Numbered from the stretch's first letter, positions 1 to 11,208 are shown. The stretch: DNA of 64,000 bases from Calvatia gigantea (GCA_025093985.1 JACAAK010000005.1:1240001-1304000); one strand, 5' to 3'. The notes: generated from the letters alone by a model not told the origin. Made by a program: numbers and translations.

Positions 1-2
1 GC

Positions 3-278
3 AAAAAGGCTACAAACTGGCTAGATGAGTCTGAATTGGAGGTTATGGTATGGCCCCCACAGTCTCCAGACCTTAATCCCATTGAACATCTCTGGACTCA
101 CCTCAAGAATAAGCTGGGAGAGTATGATACTCCTCCTGATAGCATGAATACCCTATGGGAGAGGATACAAAAGGAGTGGGATGACATAGAACCAGAAGTG
201 TGTCAGAATCTGATAGAGAGTATGCCTAGGAGGGTCCAGGCAGTTTTACAGGCCAAGGGAGCTTATACCAGGTACTAG
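3..278 (+). pseudogene. Tc1/mariner transposase, C-terminal fragment
   Basis: This is the C-terminal end of a DDE/D transposase, cut off by the window start. The frame is open from base 3 and stops at 276-278, giving about 91 residues. The diagnostic block WPPQSPDLNPIEHLW, just after the start, holds the third catalytic acidic residue (the E of NPIEHLW) typical of Tc1-like enzymes. Such transposases cut and paste DNA at TA dinucleotides. The remaining tail (KNKLGEYDT, WERIQKEWDDI) also fits the family. The DNA-binding domain and the first two catalytic residues lie outside the window, so activity cannot be judged. The sequence downstream is AT-rich and non-coding. I see no terminal inverted repeat. 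Confidence 0.85.
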
Positions 279-1203
279 AATACCCATTTTGTATATAAAT
301 TTCAAGAGGGACTATTATCCAGAGGATGTTGAGTTTGATTTCAACAACAATGCAATTGCCAACATCACAGGTGAACCAGTAGGATACATGATCTGAATAT
401 TCACTTGTAGATAAAATTCTTATTTTACTTCGCTACTTCGCTATAATAGCAAATTATGAAAACCTTTATATACTTGTACTTGTATTTAGAAAAAATTTCT
501 TTACTTGTTTTGAAATTTCTTTTTGAACTTAGAAAAATTTCTTTACAAAAAATAAAAAAAATGTTACACTCAAAAACTTATAAAATAAAAAATAAAAACT
601 TTAAAATTTCTTAAAAAGAAAAAATAGATGAGACATCTATGATAGAAAAGGATAATGTTATAAACTCACATATTTACTTAGATAATACAAGGTCTAGGAC
701 ACCTTCAAAGACTAGCTTGTATCTAGACAGACCTAGAACATAGCCAGACTTACCTAGAACTTAATACATATAAATAGCACAGCTTATGTCATAATTCAAA
801 GTCATACCACTTTGAAGTCATACAACATTTGAATACCATATATATACAAGTAACATATCAATACAGTACAATACAATAGTACACCATTGTAGTATATAAA
901 CCCCTCAACTTGACCAGTAGACCCCATCATTTCTACTTGGTTAGGTGGAGACTCAATCTATAACTCTCAACACACTCTTACTCTCTACTCTTAAGATGTT
1001 GCTTCTAAAAATTACTAAGCGTACTTAATAAGACATTAAGGAGTTATACTCTGAGGATAGACCTCTGATTGTAAGACTTAAGAATATCCAAAGTAGTTGT
1101 ATTACTTTGTCTATTCTTTGAGCCTTCAAGAAGGAGTCCCCTTTGATATTATCTGCAGATAGATATCGGGTAGAATTAGAACTAATTCTATCTCACTATA
1201 ATA
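279..1203. other. AT-rich non-coding stretch, possible LTR-retrotransposon remnant
   Basis: No convincing gene. The first 370 bases are very AT-rich with A/T runs. A segment from 656 (TGTTATAA) to 972 (CTCAACA) has TG...CA ends and a TATATAAA box near 894, as an LTR would. It is followed by a short frame (about 1026-1197) with one internal TGA that could be decayed gag. No second LTR, primer-binding site or target duplication is visible, so this is only a weak suggestion. Confidence 0.3.
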
Positions 1204-3957
1204 CCAATCCTTAGACTGGGCAATGATGGTTCCATCTGTTAGAACATGTGACCATCTGATCTGTGACTTGTTTGGTACATGTTTGGTTAGTCACACCTCC
1301 CACATGTATATATAGGGTAGCACTACTCTGAATGAACTTAGGCTCTTACCTCTATCTTCTGTGTTTGTGTCTATGTCTGTGTCTGAGCTTTTTCTCTACC
1401 TATCCTTCACTCTCTCCTCTCTCTCTGTGTCTTTCCTGACACCATCATCTACATATGACAGAAGAGTAGTCCCCAGATGGGAGGCCTCTCTATCAAAGAG
1501 CCACATAAGCAGAGCTATATACAGGGCTGAGAGGACAGGGGGAAAGGGTGGAACCCTGCCCTACCCCCATGTCTGAGGGGAATGGTCTAGACTTGAAAGA
1601 ATCCCAGCAGTACTGGGTCTTTCATCCTACCAAATAGTGCACAAAGAACTTAACCAACTCTGGTGCGAATCCCTGCTTGTGGAGTATTGCTACCAGCATG
1701 TCATGGTGCAATAACAGGAAGAACTGTGCTATGTCAAATGTCATAACACTAGTCCAGAGACCCCTCGCCCAACCCACTCTGACAATGTGGGTAAGCATCA
1801 GGCCAGCATCTTTGGTGGATCTCTGAATAACACCTCTGAGCTGATTAGGGTAAAAGACCCTAAATTTGACAGAGTCAAACTGGAGCTCAGTCATGATCAT
1901 TTTCTCAAACAGCTTACCCAGTATGTTGAGAAGAACAATAGGCTGAAAGGCCTTGGGAGTGGAGTATGCAGGCTTGCCCAGCTTGGGGATGATAACTGAC
2001 ATGGACTCCTTAAAATACTCTGGCCAGCACCTGAGGTGAACACAGGCACTGGCCAGATGTACAAAGACTAGCAGGGAGTCCTCTAACATGATCTGTTTGA
2101 GTATCCACTATGTAACATGGTTGGGGCCTGGAGCAGAGATTTTAGAGCAGATGGACAATGCATCCACCAACTCCTTGTCTGAAAAGTCGACCCAGCCCTG
2201 CCTCAGAAGGCCAGGGAGCAGATCAATGACAGAGGTATCACACTTCCACCCAGAGGCAGAATTATAAGTACCATAAAGGGCCTCCTACAGGGAGTCCATA
2301 GTATAACAAGGCTTCCCTCAGTAGGAAATAGCCTTGTACACAGGTAACTTGTATGCCTTGACCCATTCCATCAGGTCCCAGGGGTGCTTGTTATTTTCAG
2401 CAATTTTCTCAATCTTAGAGTCAAAGAAGTTGTGCTTCTTAAATGCAACAATACGTCGAAATGCCCTCCAGTCTACAGGGTCAGATGAGTCCCTGTGAGC
2501 CTGTAGAGTGGCCTTGCAATCCTCATCCCACCAGGGCTGAGACCTTGCTGATATGTACACCTCCACAGTGTGGCAATGCCACGCTGCAGAGAACACTGAC
2601 CTGATCACCAATGCTAGGACATTAACATTCCTCACTGAATTAAGGGGATGATCCTGAAGGCCATATACCCCTTCTCTGATCTCATCTAGGAACTGCAATT
2701 CTGCAGTCACTGCTAAGTTTTTGGGGAAAGCCCTTCTGACATTTGTAATGTCTTCAGGGCAGACAGGAATCATGATAGATAGCAGGTGATGGTCCGAAGT
2801 GCCTGTCAGATCTGATCTGATCTCAGGGCATGCAATGCACCATCTAAGATCAGAGATGAAGATCAGATCAATAACCAATTGGTTCTTGGTCGGATCTTGA
2901 GGAACATGAGTAGAAGCCCTGGAATCCGGCAACCAGATTTCAAGGCTGAGGTTATTAGCAGCTTCCAAGAGCTGCTGGGCAGGTCAGCAGTGATGCAGGA
3001 CATTATCATCCCACTCATGCAAATGGCAATTAAAATCACCTCCCATGTAGTGCATCTGGGGTAGAGAATCCTGCTTCTCATAGAGAAGCTTGATCGCAGT
3101 GTGCTCATCATTAGAATAGACATTCATGAAGTGGCAGTTCATGACTGTGATTGAAAATGGTAACAACCATCATATTCCAGTGATCAACGAGGTCCCGCCT
3201 CAGTAAGGGCCTCAACCTTCTGATCTGTGTGTAGGACATAGGCCATGACATGTGGTTGATCTCATTCCTCCACAGAGGAGGCCGGCCTCACCATATACAA
3301 CCACTCAGGGTGCTTAGGTGCTCCAATAACAGGTGCACCCTCAGCATCTAGTGATGAGAGGGCAGATCTGATCAGTTCACCAGGGCAGTTCCTAGATGAA
3401 GATGATGTTGAAGTTGTCTTTTTCAGACTCTAGCAATGTGTCCAATAACATGTAATTTTTGGCTACATTAAAGGACAGTATACATAATCTACCCTTCATA
3501 AAACACTTCAACACATCAGGCTCAGGGTTCATTGTGTGGATGCTGAATTGTTATCAGCAGTTCGTGACACCACCCTAGACAGACAGCATTCACTCATCTT
3601 TCGGTAATGCTCCTTGATCCACTCGGACTTGTACTGATAGTGCCAGAGCTGGCAGGAGTATGAGTCTGCATGATGATCACCTACTGCAGTTCAAGCACTT
3701 AAAGCAATGAGGGCAGGGTTGGCCCTCTGGAGTAGCCTTGGTGACATCCCAAGGATAGCAGCAGCCAGCAATGGTGCAATGGTTCTCAGCAGTATGAGGA
3801 CCAGCACAGATAGGACACCGATTCGAACACAATCAGCAAATAGTGGTGAGGTGACCCCAATACCAGCATCACTGGCACCAGGGCACACCCATGCAGGCAG
3901 AGGCCTGCTGAATACAGCAGGAATGGGTTTCAATCTGGACAGTGCACCCCACAAGAC
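1204..3957 (-). pseudogene. LINE copy A: decayed ORF1 end and ORF2
   Basis: This minus-strand LINE copy runs from the ORF1 zinc-knuckle region (about 3533-3957) through ORF2 endonuclease and reverse transcriptase to the region just after the YVDD motif (about 1204), where it meets AT-rich DNA. Recognisable blocks are the endonuclease segment with GGDFNCH (2984-3166 and 2318-2968) and the RT segment with KPGKP-like, PIVLLN and AFDIAQFF-like motifs (1622-2089). Frameshifts and stops break it into short frames, and it differs from the intact copies more than most others do. A solo LTR sits inside it at 1237-1441. The ORF2 C-terminus and 3'UTR are missing. Confidence 0.85.
1237..1441 (+). mobile_element. 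Solo LTR with 5-bp target duplication
   Basis: A 205-bp insertion interrupts LINE copy A. It begins TGTTAG and ends CTGACA, carries a TATATATA box near 1306-1314, and is flanked by the 5-bp direct repeat CCATC (1232-1236 and 1442-1446). Removing it and one repeat restores the LINE sequence seen in other copies (ATGATGG then CCATCATC). These are the hallmarks of a solo LTR left by recombination between the two LTRs of a retrotransposon. The short size and TGTTAG start resemble the Ty1/copia LTR at 6052-6320, but the two are not obviously the same family. Confidence 0.85.
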
Positions 3958-3982
3958 TGTTCAGCATCTGCACAACGAACCC

Positions 3983-4691
3983 CAAGCCAGCTGCTCGTGT
4001 GGTGCCACTCTTGAGGGGTGCTATCACATATTTGTTAGGTGTCCCTGGGGAGTGCTTCCGGCCCTGGCTGGTGGTGTTCCTTTCCTGGGCCTAGTTTGGG
4101 GCTCCTTAGGGGGTGAAGGCATAAAATAACGGGGGTAGGGTTCCTGGGTGGTGGTGTGGGTTCATTCTGCTCAGCTGCTTTCTTGGGTGCTGTCTAGGCA
4201 ACACTTCGAGTTGCCACCCTGCCTGCTGGGTTGTTCTGGATCGGGACTGGGCTGATTCCCTTTCATCCAGGAAGTTGGGGGTAAGACAGCTCCAAGTGGA
4301 GGCCCCTTGCGCTGGCTCTCCTGACTACACTTGTCCCTCCAAGGGCATCCAGCAGCCATTGTCACTGGGTCTGCCTCTTGAGGAATGATCAGGGCACTGC
4401 TACTCCAGTAGCGATGTGTCACTGGGTGTACACCACAAGACCTAGGGCAACTAGGTCTTCTTCAGTGTGATGGGCATTTCGAGAAGTCAGGGGAATTTAG
4501 CAAGTAGGGGGTGGTCCTGGTCTGGTCTGGATTTGTACTTGGGTTGGGTTGGGTTGCCTTTGAACAGTAGATTACTCTTAACTCATCAGACTTTGTAGTT
4601 AGGGGGTTTAGTACTCTGCTACATGTGGACTGCGATTGGGCACCTGCATTATAAATTGGTGCAAGCCTTGATATAAAAAAAAAAAAAAAAA
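3983..4691 (+). mobile_element. LINE copy B: 3'-terminal fragment with poly(A)
   Basis: Plus-strand, 5'-truncated LINE copy. It keeps the last ORF2 motif (CSCGATLEGCYHIFVRCP, about 3989-4042), the 3'UTR and a poly(A) tail at 4675-4691. The segment between the zinc-knuckle motif and the 3'UTR is deleted. The left boundary with copy A (about 3958-3983) contains a short stretch I cannot align, and no target duplication is visible. Confidence 0.75.
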
Positions 4692-5067
4692 GAGGGGCAT
4701 TGAGTTTCTTGCTGTCCCTTCCTCCGAGAAGTAGGAGTTCCACCATGCTGTCCACTGGCATGTCACCTCAGTTCCCTCAGGTTGCTTATGGCCTGAGGCC
4801 ATTCACTTCTATTGCCCTGCCTCCACAAGGAGGTGCAGTTGATGATGTTCTGGAGTCATGGTGCCAGCTGTACTCTACCTCTTCTTACAAGGGGCATAGC
4901 AATATGGATCTAGCCTCTGGGGTGGATCTGTCTATTCTGGGGAAGCCTGACCTACCTTTCTGGTGGGCCTTGGCTCCCTCATGTTAGTGGCTCTAATTTG
5001 CTATGCACGAGGGCCATGCATGCCATTACTGGTCATGCTCCGATTGGGTTCGTACCACATACGATTC
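4692..5067 (+). pseudogene. LINE copy C: ORF2 C-terminal fragment
   Basis: Plus-strand piece of ORF2 after the RNase H domain, equivalent to the family segment IEFLAVPSSEK through GPWLPH. An in-frame stop replaces the W of SEKWEF, and a frameshift lies near 4985. It ends abruptly at ACGATTC, where copy D begins with its T-run. It is probably the remains of an older copy that received the neighbouring insertions. Confidence 0.75.
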
Positions 5068-6051
5068 TTTTTTTTTTTTTAATTCAAGGCTTGTGCCAAT
5101 TTATAACGTGGTACCCAATCGCAGTCTACGTGTAGCAGAGTACAAACCCCCTAACTACAAAGTCTGATGAGTTAAGAGTAATCTACTGTTCAGAGGCAAC
5201 CCAACCCAACCCAAGTGTAAACCCAGACCTAGACCAGACCCCCCCCTACTTGCTAAATCCCCCAGTTTCCCGAAATGCCCATTACACTGTAGAAGACTCA
5301 GTTGCCCAGGTCTTGTGGTGTACACCCAGTGATACACCATGGCTGAGCAGAGCTCAGTGGTGGTGTCCTGATCATCCCACAAGCGGTGGGCCCAGCGGCG
5401 ATGGCAGCCAAGTGCCCAAGAGGGAACAGGTATAGTCAGGAGAGCCAGCGCAAGGACCCCCTGCTTGGAGCCACCTTACCCCCAACTTCCCAGCTGAAAG
5501 AGTATCAGGTCTAGCCCTGACCCAGAGCAACCCAGCAGGCAGGGTAGCAACTCGAAGTGCTGCCTAGATGGCGCCCAAGAAAGCAGCTAAGCAGGACAAA
5601 CCCGCACTGCCACCCAGGGACCCCTACCCCCATTATTTTATGCCTTTATCCCCTAGGAAGCCCCAAACCAGGCCCAGGAAAGAAGCACCACCAGCCAAGG
5701 CTGGAAGCACCCCCCAGAGACCCCACCCCTGTTGCCTTATGACTTCTCCACCCAGTAGGCCAGAAGATCAGTGACCCCACAGGAGCCCCCCACACACGCC
5801 AGCTCAACTGATCCTAGCATCATCTGGTCTGAATGCGAATGCCCCAGGATTCGCATTCAGGAAGTCAATCAGCTCACGAATGGTCTGAGGAGGTCTGTCA
5901 AGCTTCCTCTTGTGGTTAGGGCACCTGACAAATATGTGATAGCGCCCCTCAAGAGTGGTGCCACACGAATAGCCAACACTTTCATTAGGAAAGAATCGCA
6001 CATGGTATGACCCAATCAGAGCATGACCTGTGATGGCACGCATGGCCCTCG
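5068..6051 (-). mobile_element. LINE copy D: 3'UTR and ORF2 C-terminus
   Basis: Minus-strand LINE end. The T-run 5068-5080 is the complement of the poly(A) tail, 5081-5803 is 3'UTR, and 5804-6043 encodes the end of ORF2 (SCGTTLEGRYHIFVRCPNHKRKL to the C-terminus). The zinc knuckle has lost its first cysteine (YSCG instead of CSCG). The copy is interrupted at 6051 by the copia LTR, and its continuation beyond the copia fragment is not seen. Confidence 0.8.
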
Positions 6052-6320
6052 TGTTGAACGGTGTGCGTAGGGGATCGAAAGGGGAATGTAACAGCAGTTA
6101 AACGAAGTGTATTGGATGAGAACTGAAGGAGTAATTCCACAATTACTGTGGAACACTGTAAGAGACTAAAGGCCTCCAAAGCGTCCACAGGCAGCTACAA
6201 GTCCAACTGTCATGTGACAACAGTCACATGACCCAACCTCCGTCAGTGATAAGTCCACCTTTGCCTATACACTCTCTAATACAACTCTGTCACTGCTTAC
6301 TGACTGGGGCAAATCTAACA
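6052..6320 (-). mobile_element. Ty1/copia 3' LTR
   Basis: A 269-bp LTR read on the minus strand: it starts TGTTAGATTTG (6320 downward) and ends TTCAACA (6052). It is immediately preceded on the minus strand by a purine tract (AGGTCAGGGGGGTG), the expected polypurine tract for second-strand priming. It lies just downstream of a copia RNase H gene (6409-6777). It is inserted in LINE copy D. A perfect 10-bp inverted repeat with a 4-nt loop lies at 6209-6232 (GTCATGTGAC arms). The 5' LTR and most of the element are absent. Confidence 0.8.
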
Positions 6321-6408
6321 CACCCCCCTGACCTAGACAGTCTAGTGACAGGGAACAAGGAAAGGAGCAAGGCAGTCATCAAGGAATGTGTCTGAGAACA
6401 GGGAGTCA

Positions 6409-6777
6409 TCATGGAGTGAGTCCAAGGAGAGGAACAGCAAAGTTCATGGTCTTGGGATATACAGCCTTGGTCAGGATATCAGCCAATTGCTTGTCAGTGG
6501 AAACATAGACTGGGTTAATCAGGTTCTCGGAAACTGCATCTCGAAGCCAGTAATACCTCAGGTCAAGGTGCTTCATCCTGCCATGGTGCTCTGGGTTCTT
6601 AGCCACACTGATCCCAGACTTGTTGTCAATGAAGAGTGTCGAAGCAAGGGAAGGGGGATAACCAAACTCTGTCAGGATGTTCCTCATCCACATGATCTCC
6701 TTGCCTCCCTCAACTGCAGCAACATACTCTGCCTCAGTAGAGGACAGAGTCACAAAGGCCTGACGCTTAGAGGACCA
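6409..6777 (-). pseudogene. Ty1/copia Pol, RNase H C-terminal fragment
   Basis: C-terminal end of a copia polyprotein encoding the RNase H domain that removes the RNA template during reverse transcription. Visible motifs in order are LSSTEAEYVA (catalytic E), LFIDNKS (catalytic D), HGRMKHLDLRYYW (conserved H) and the family signature STDKQLADILTK. The frame is open to its stop, so this part is well preserved. Upstream Pol, integrase and gag are missing: the fragment is cut at 6777 where LINE copy E begins with its TTTA tail. With the adjacent PPT and LTR it is the 3' end of one copia element. Confidence 0.9.
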
Positions 6778-8977
6778 TTTTTATTTATTTATTTATTTAT
6801 TTATTTATTTCATGGCTTGCGCCAATTTATAATGCGGTGCCCGATTGCAGTCCACGTGTAGCTAAGTACAAAGCCCCAACTACAAAGTCCGATGAGTTGA
6901 GAGTAATCTACTGTTCAGAAGCAACCCAACCCAACCCAAGCGCTAACCCAGACCAGACCAGACCACCCCCTACTGGCTAAATCCTCCAGTTCCCCGAAAT
7001 GCCCATCACACTGAAGAAGACCCAGTTGCCCAGGTCTTGTGGTGTACACCCAGTGACACACCGTCGCCGCGCGACGGTGCCCTGATCATCCGTCAAGAGG
7101 CAGACCCAGCAGCAGTGGTGGCCGAGTGCCCTCAAGGGGACAAGTGTAGTCAGGAGAGCCAGTGCAAGGAGCCCCCGCTTGGAGCTGCCTTACCCCTAGC
7201 TTCCCAGATGAAAGGGTATCAGCCCAGTCCCGATCCAGAGTAGCCCAGCAAGCAGGGTAGCAACTCGAGGCGTCATCTGGACAGCACCCAAGAAAGCAGC
7301 TTAGCAGAACAAACCCGTACCGCCACCTGGGGACCCCACCCCCGTTGTTTATGCCTTTGCCCCCCGCAAAGCTCCCAACCAGGCCCAGGAAAGGAGCACC
7401 ACCGGCTGAGGCCAGAAGCACCCCCCAGGGACCCCACCCCTGTTGCCTTACAACTTCCCCACCCAGTAGGCCGGAAGACCAACGACCCCGCAGGAGCCCC
7501 CCGCACGTGCCAGCTCAGCCGATCCCAGCATCATCCGGTCTGAACGCAAAGGCCCCAGGGTTTGCGTTCAGGAAGTCAATCAGCTCACGAATGGTCTGAG
7601 GAGGTCTGTCAAGTTCTCTTTTGTGGTTGGGACACCTGACAAATATGTGATAGCGCCCCTCAAGAGCGGCACCACATGAGCAGCCAATGCCTTTGTTAGG
7701 AAAGAATCGCACTCGGTACGACCCAATCAGAGCATGACCTGTGACGGCACACACGGCCCTCGCACATAGCGAGTTAGAACCACCAACATGAGGGAGCCAA
7801 GGCCCACCAGAAAGGTAGGTCAGCTTCCCTGGAATAGATGGGTCCGCCCCGGAGGCGAGATCCATGTTGCTATGCCCCTTGTAAGAAGAGGTGGAGTACA
7901 GCTGACGCCATGCCTCCAGAACATTGTCGACCACCTCCTTGTGCAGGCGGGCAATAGAAGTGAACAGCCTCAGGCTGTAAGCAACCTGAGGGAACGAGGT
8001 GACATGCTGGTGCACAGTATGGTGGAACTCCCACTTCTCGGAAGAAGGGACAGCGAGGAATTCAATGCCCCTCCGGGGATCCCCAGAGAGCCATCGCTTA
8101 AGCGCCACACACACCCCTTGGGACAGCATCTGCCCAGAATGTGTAGACAGATCAACTGTGAGCTTCGCTGATGCAATAGAATCAGTGAATACACATATGA
8201 GCCTGACATCATCCTGCTTAAGAGCAAAATGAATGCCAAGTGCAATGGCCATGAGCTCAGCATCAGGTGCTGTAACTCAACCTGCCACACGAGTGATCTC
8301 ACGGAGACACTCATGCTGGCGGTATACATGGGCGGACGAGACTGCCTGGAACTTGCCATGAAGTGGCAGACTTGCGTCCGTCGCCATATAGACAATCCCG
8401 AGGTCCTCTCTGCACTCCCTAAGGCGCACGTTGAGAGCATACATATGCTCGGGGTCAGTATTGCCCTCCGCATTGAGTTTCACCTCCATGAATAACACCT
8501 GGTCAGGGTGGCAGTCCATCAGGCGGTATCCGGGCCGGTTAGTTGAAGCCATAGGCTCAAACTCCTCAACGAGGTTTACCAGGTTGGCATCAGCCTGGAT
8601 CAGAGAGCCTTTAGTCTTCTTGTGAGTAGCAGGAGACATAAGACTGATGGAGTGAGTATGCAGCTTAGCAGACCCAGAATACTCAGGGCTCATAAGGGCC
8701 CTGAGGGGATGGTTAGGTGACAGGGTCTTAATCCTGTAGTCTGACCTGACAGCAAGCTTCTGTATGTGAAGCTGGATGGGTATGAGACCCGCGAATGACT
8801 CTGTGGCCCCAGTAGGGGCAGTCCGGAATGCACCTGTGATCCACAGGGCCACCCATCTCTGCATGACATTCAGGCTCTTAAGGGCTGCTTTACAGTGGGA
8901 TCCCTTGAAGAACCAGAGTTTGAAGCCGTATGTCACAATAGGCACAACACATGACCGATAGAGGAGGCGCTTCTGCA
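6778..8977 (-). mobile_element. LINE copy E, part 1: tail, 3'UTR, ORF2 C-terminus
   Basis: 3' part of a nearly full-length minus-strand LINE. The tail at 6778-6810 is a (TTTA)n repeat, (TAAA)n on the sense strand, instead of a plain poly(A). The 3'UTR follows to 7514, with the family hairpin near 7060-7078, then ORF2 coding sequence from 7515. The copy is interrupted at 8977 by intact copy F and resumes at 15839, with a 14-bp duplication of the target (GAGGCGCTTCTGCA at 8964-8977 and 15839-15852). Confidence 0.9.
7515..8977 (-). pseudogene. LINE copy E ORF2: RNase H and zinc-knuckle region
   Basis: C-terminal third of ORF2 (EN-RT-RNase H protein). RNase H acidic motifs are seen (MATDAS, AELMAI-like, VFTDSIAS), followed by the C-terminal knuckle CSCGAALEGRYHIFVRCP. 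One in-frame TGA at 8277-8279 replaces the CGA arginine codon of GRVTAPDAE, splitting the frame. The upstream part of the same ORF continues after copy F, at 15839. Confidence 0.9.
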
Positions 8978-9102
8978 ACACCTTCCTTTTCCAGCAACCA
9001 CCACCATCAACGGGGCGGTTACTGTAGTCTAGTCGCATCGAATACACCGCAACCCCAACGCTTGGCTAGGGCACGTCCCTAGTTGCTGATCTACTCGCTG
9101 GT
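8978..9102 (+). promoter_or_regulatory. LINE 5'UTR, probable internal promoter (copy F)
   Basis: 125 bp between the element start and the ORF1 ATG, conserved in copies H (24139), K (29006) and O (57147). Since LINEs must carry their own promoter inside the transcribed region, this is where one would lie. No TATA box is seen. A motif GGGCACGTCCCTAG occurs about 36 nt before the ATG; it contains the near-palindrome GGGCACGTCCC. Promoter function is inferred from position only. Confidence 0.5.
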
Positions 9103-11208
9103 ATGAGCTGCAGGCCACCCAGCTCATCAAACGACCCGTGGGCTGACGACCCGGTCCCGCCGCAATCGTCCCCCGACCCGATCGCTCGTATTCCGGGTGT
9201 GGGCTCCCAGCAGCCACAACCCCGCTACCAAACCCGCGCCTTGACCCAGGCCTCTTCTGGGGAGGGCACGCGCCAACGGTATGCCACCGTCCCGATCACG
9301 GCACGGCCGCCATCATCAACCTCCTCGAGTGGAACCGCCCGACCTTGGTCCCGTGCTCCCTCTCGTGCTACTTCCCCCTCTCCTGTGCCAATGGAGGTGG
9401 CGGACTCTTTCGACGATGACGAGGACGAGGTAGTGGCCCCTGGGGCTGCTGCTTCTGCGATCGCCACCGATCCCCCTGGGAGCTCCGCTGGCAGAGATAT
9501 GTCAGTGGAGTCGTTCAGCGATTTGGAGTATGCTCCATCCGTGGCGGCGTTGGCAGGTGACGAAGAACACCTCGCTGTGGACGTCCAGGATGCAGCCGAA
9601 TCCCTGCACAACCTGTCCTCCTGGCTCAGGTCTGTGCATGCTATGCCGCTCAGCGCGGAATCTACCACAGTGGTACTGGGCGCCGCCTTGGCATTTGTCC
9701 AGTCCCTGTCTAACAATGGCTGGTTGGATTGCTCTCCAACTGGTCAATCTAATCCGAGTTGGCTCGGGGGTCACGCTGTGGCCAACATTGCCTCTCGCTA
9801 CGCTCGTCCCCTGCCAGACAGGAGAGCTACTCCCCCACCTCGGCCATCTGGCTCGGGCGATGTTGACGCTGATATGGGAGGCTCCATGCCTAGATCCGGC
9901 AGATCGAAGCCGGCTAGAGCTCCCGCACCACCACCTCCGTTTCAGCCCGTCCATCCTGCTCGCCGCGAGCGGGATCTTGTCGAGTCGATCCGAAAGAACG
10001 CAGAGGCAAAGCGCCTTGCTCTGCAGCAGCAACGGAGGAGTGCGCCGGTCCAACCTGGTCCGGTGCGCCCTCTTAACATCACCAAGAAGAAGAAGGCAGT
10101 GCCATCCTCGTACGCACAGACGCTATCTTCCTCTGGCAAGGGCAAGTCTGCCCAGATCCCTGTGGTCACAGCTGTGTGCGTTGCGCAGTCGTTCCCAGAG
10201 CTTGAACCCAAGCGAGTCATAGCTATGGCTCGTGAGGCTGAACCCTCGGCGCAAGGCAAGTCCAAGCGCCCTGACAATGTCACGGCGGGTCCCAACCATC
10301 GACAACTTCTCATGACTGCGGTCGCTGTGCCGGAAGGTGCCCCCTGCCCTCAGACTAACCACTTTGTTGAAGTTATCAACAGAGGCCTTGTGCAAGCTCA
10401 GGTCCGCTGCAGGATCGAGTCGGTTCACTCGAGCATGGCCAATTCTTGGTCGTTGCTCACTAACTTCACCCCCACCCCGAAGGATGTCGCCATCATAGAC
10501 GAGTGGGCTCATAAGGCAGTTGCTGAGGGCGTTAAGCTCCAGCTCCGTGTCCCCGACTCCACATCCTACATCAGGATCGTGGATATCCCTTTTATCGATG
10601 AACTTGGCCGCAAGGCCATGACTGTCGAACGCCTCCTGGGCCATCTGTCGAAGTCTCCGCATCGCGAGGACTTCGCCATGCTGTCTCATACCCCGCGCAT
10701 CTCGCGCAACTCTGCCAGCTCTGACACTTGCACAGCTTGGCTCGACTTAGCCAACTTGAAAACTGGCACCCAGATGAAGCGCCTCGTGGGGCGCACCGTC
10801 CAGATTGGAACGCACTCCTGCCGCGTGCAGCAGGCTTCCGCCCGTACTGGGGTCCCCTGGTGTCAGCGCTGCTGGTACTGGGGCCACCCCACTGCTATCT
10901 GTCGATCCCGGTCGAACAGGTGCCCTATCTGCGCTGGGCCTCACACGTCTGAGAACCACTGCACTGTTGCCGGCTGTTGTCATCCGAAGGATCTCAACAA
11001 GGCCACCCCTGAGGGACAACCATGTCCCCACAAGTTCAAATGTCTTAACTGCAGTGGAGAACACCGTGCCGACTCTCACTCGTGCCAGCTTTGGCGCCAC
11101 CGGTATGAGGCCGAGTGGATCAAAGAGCACTACAGAAAGGTGAGTGAACGCCGTCTCGCAAGGATGGCATCACGATCCGCTGATAACACTTCAGCATCCA
11201 CGCAATGA
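9103..11208 (+). CDS. LINE ORF1 protein with CCHC zinc knuckles (copy F)
   Basis: 701-residue nucleic-acid-binding protein that would package LINE RNA into a ribonucleoprotein. The N-terminal half is low-complexity and rich in Ser, Pro and Ala, with an acidic patch (DSFDDDEDEVV) and a basic patch (NITKKKKAV) that may be a nuclear signal. Residues about 400-520 form an ordered region (ending YIRIVDIPFIDELG) like the RRM-type domain before the knuckles of fungal LINE ORF1 proteins. Three knuckles follow: CQRCWYWGHPTAIC, a CPICAGPH variant and CLNCSGEHRADSHSC. The ATG is the first after the conserved 5'UTR. The stop overlaps the ORF2 start in ATGA. Confidence 0.9.
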   Translation: MSCRPPSSSNDPWADDPVPPQSSPDPIARIPGVGSQQPQPRYQTRALTQASSGEGTRQRYATVPITARPPSSTSSSGTARPWSRAPSRATSPSPVPMEVADSFDDDEDEVVAPGAAASAIATDPPGSSAGRDMSVESFSDLEYAPSVAALAGDEEHLAVDVQDAAESLHNLSSWLRSVHAMPLSAESTTVVLGAALAFVQSLSNNGWLDCSPTGQSNPSWLGGHAVANIASRYARPLPDRRATPPPRPSGSGDVDADMGGSMPRSGRSKPARAPAPPPPFQPVHPARRERDLVESIRKNAEAKRLALQQQRRSAPVQPGPVRPLNITKKKKAVPSSYAQTLSSSGKGKSAQIPVVTAVCVAQSFPELEPKRVIAMAREAEPSAQGKSKRPDNVTAGPNHRQLLMTAVAVPEGAPCPQTNHFVEVINRGLVQAQVRCRIESVHSSMANSWSLLTNFTPTPKDVAIIDEWAHKAVAEGVKLQLRVPDSTSYIRIVDIPFIDELGRKAMTVERLLGHLSKSPHREDFAMLSHTPRISRNSASSDTCTAWLDLANLKTGTQMKRLVGRTVQIGTHSCRVQQASARTGVPWCQRCWYWGHPTAICRSRSNRCPICAGPHTSENHCTVAGCCHPKDLNKATPEGQPCPHKFKCLNCSGEHRADSHSCQLWRHRYEAEWIKEHYRKVSERRLARMASRSADNTSASTQ

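Noticed and set aside
656..972. Possible LTR with TG...CA ends and a TATA box
   Set aside because: No matching second LTR, target duplication or primer-binding site could be identified, so it is only mentioned within the AT-rich feature.
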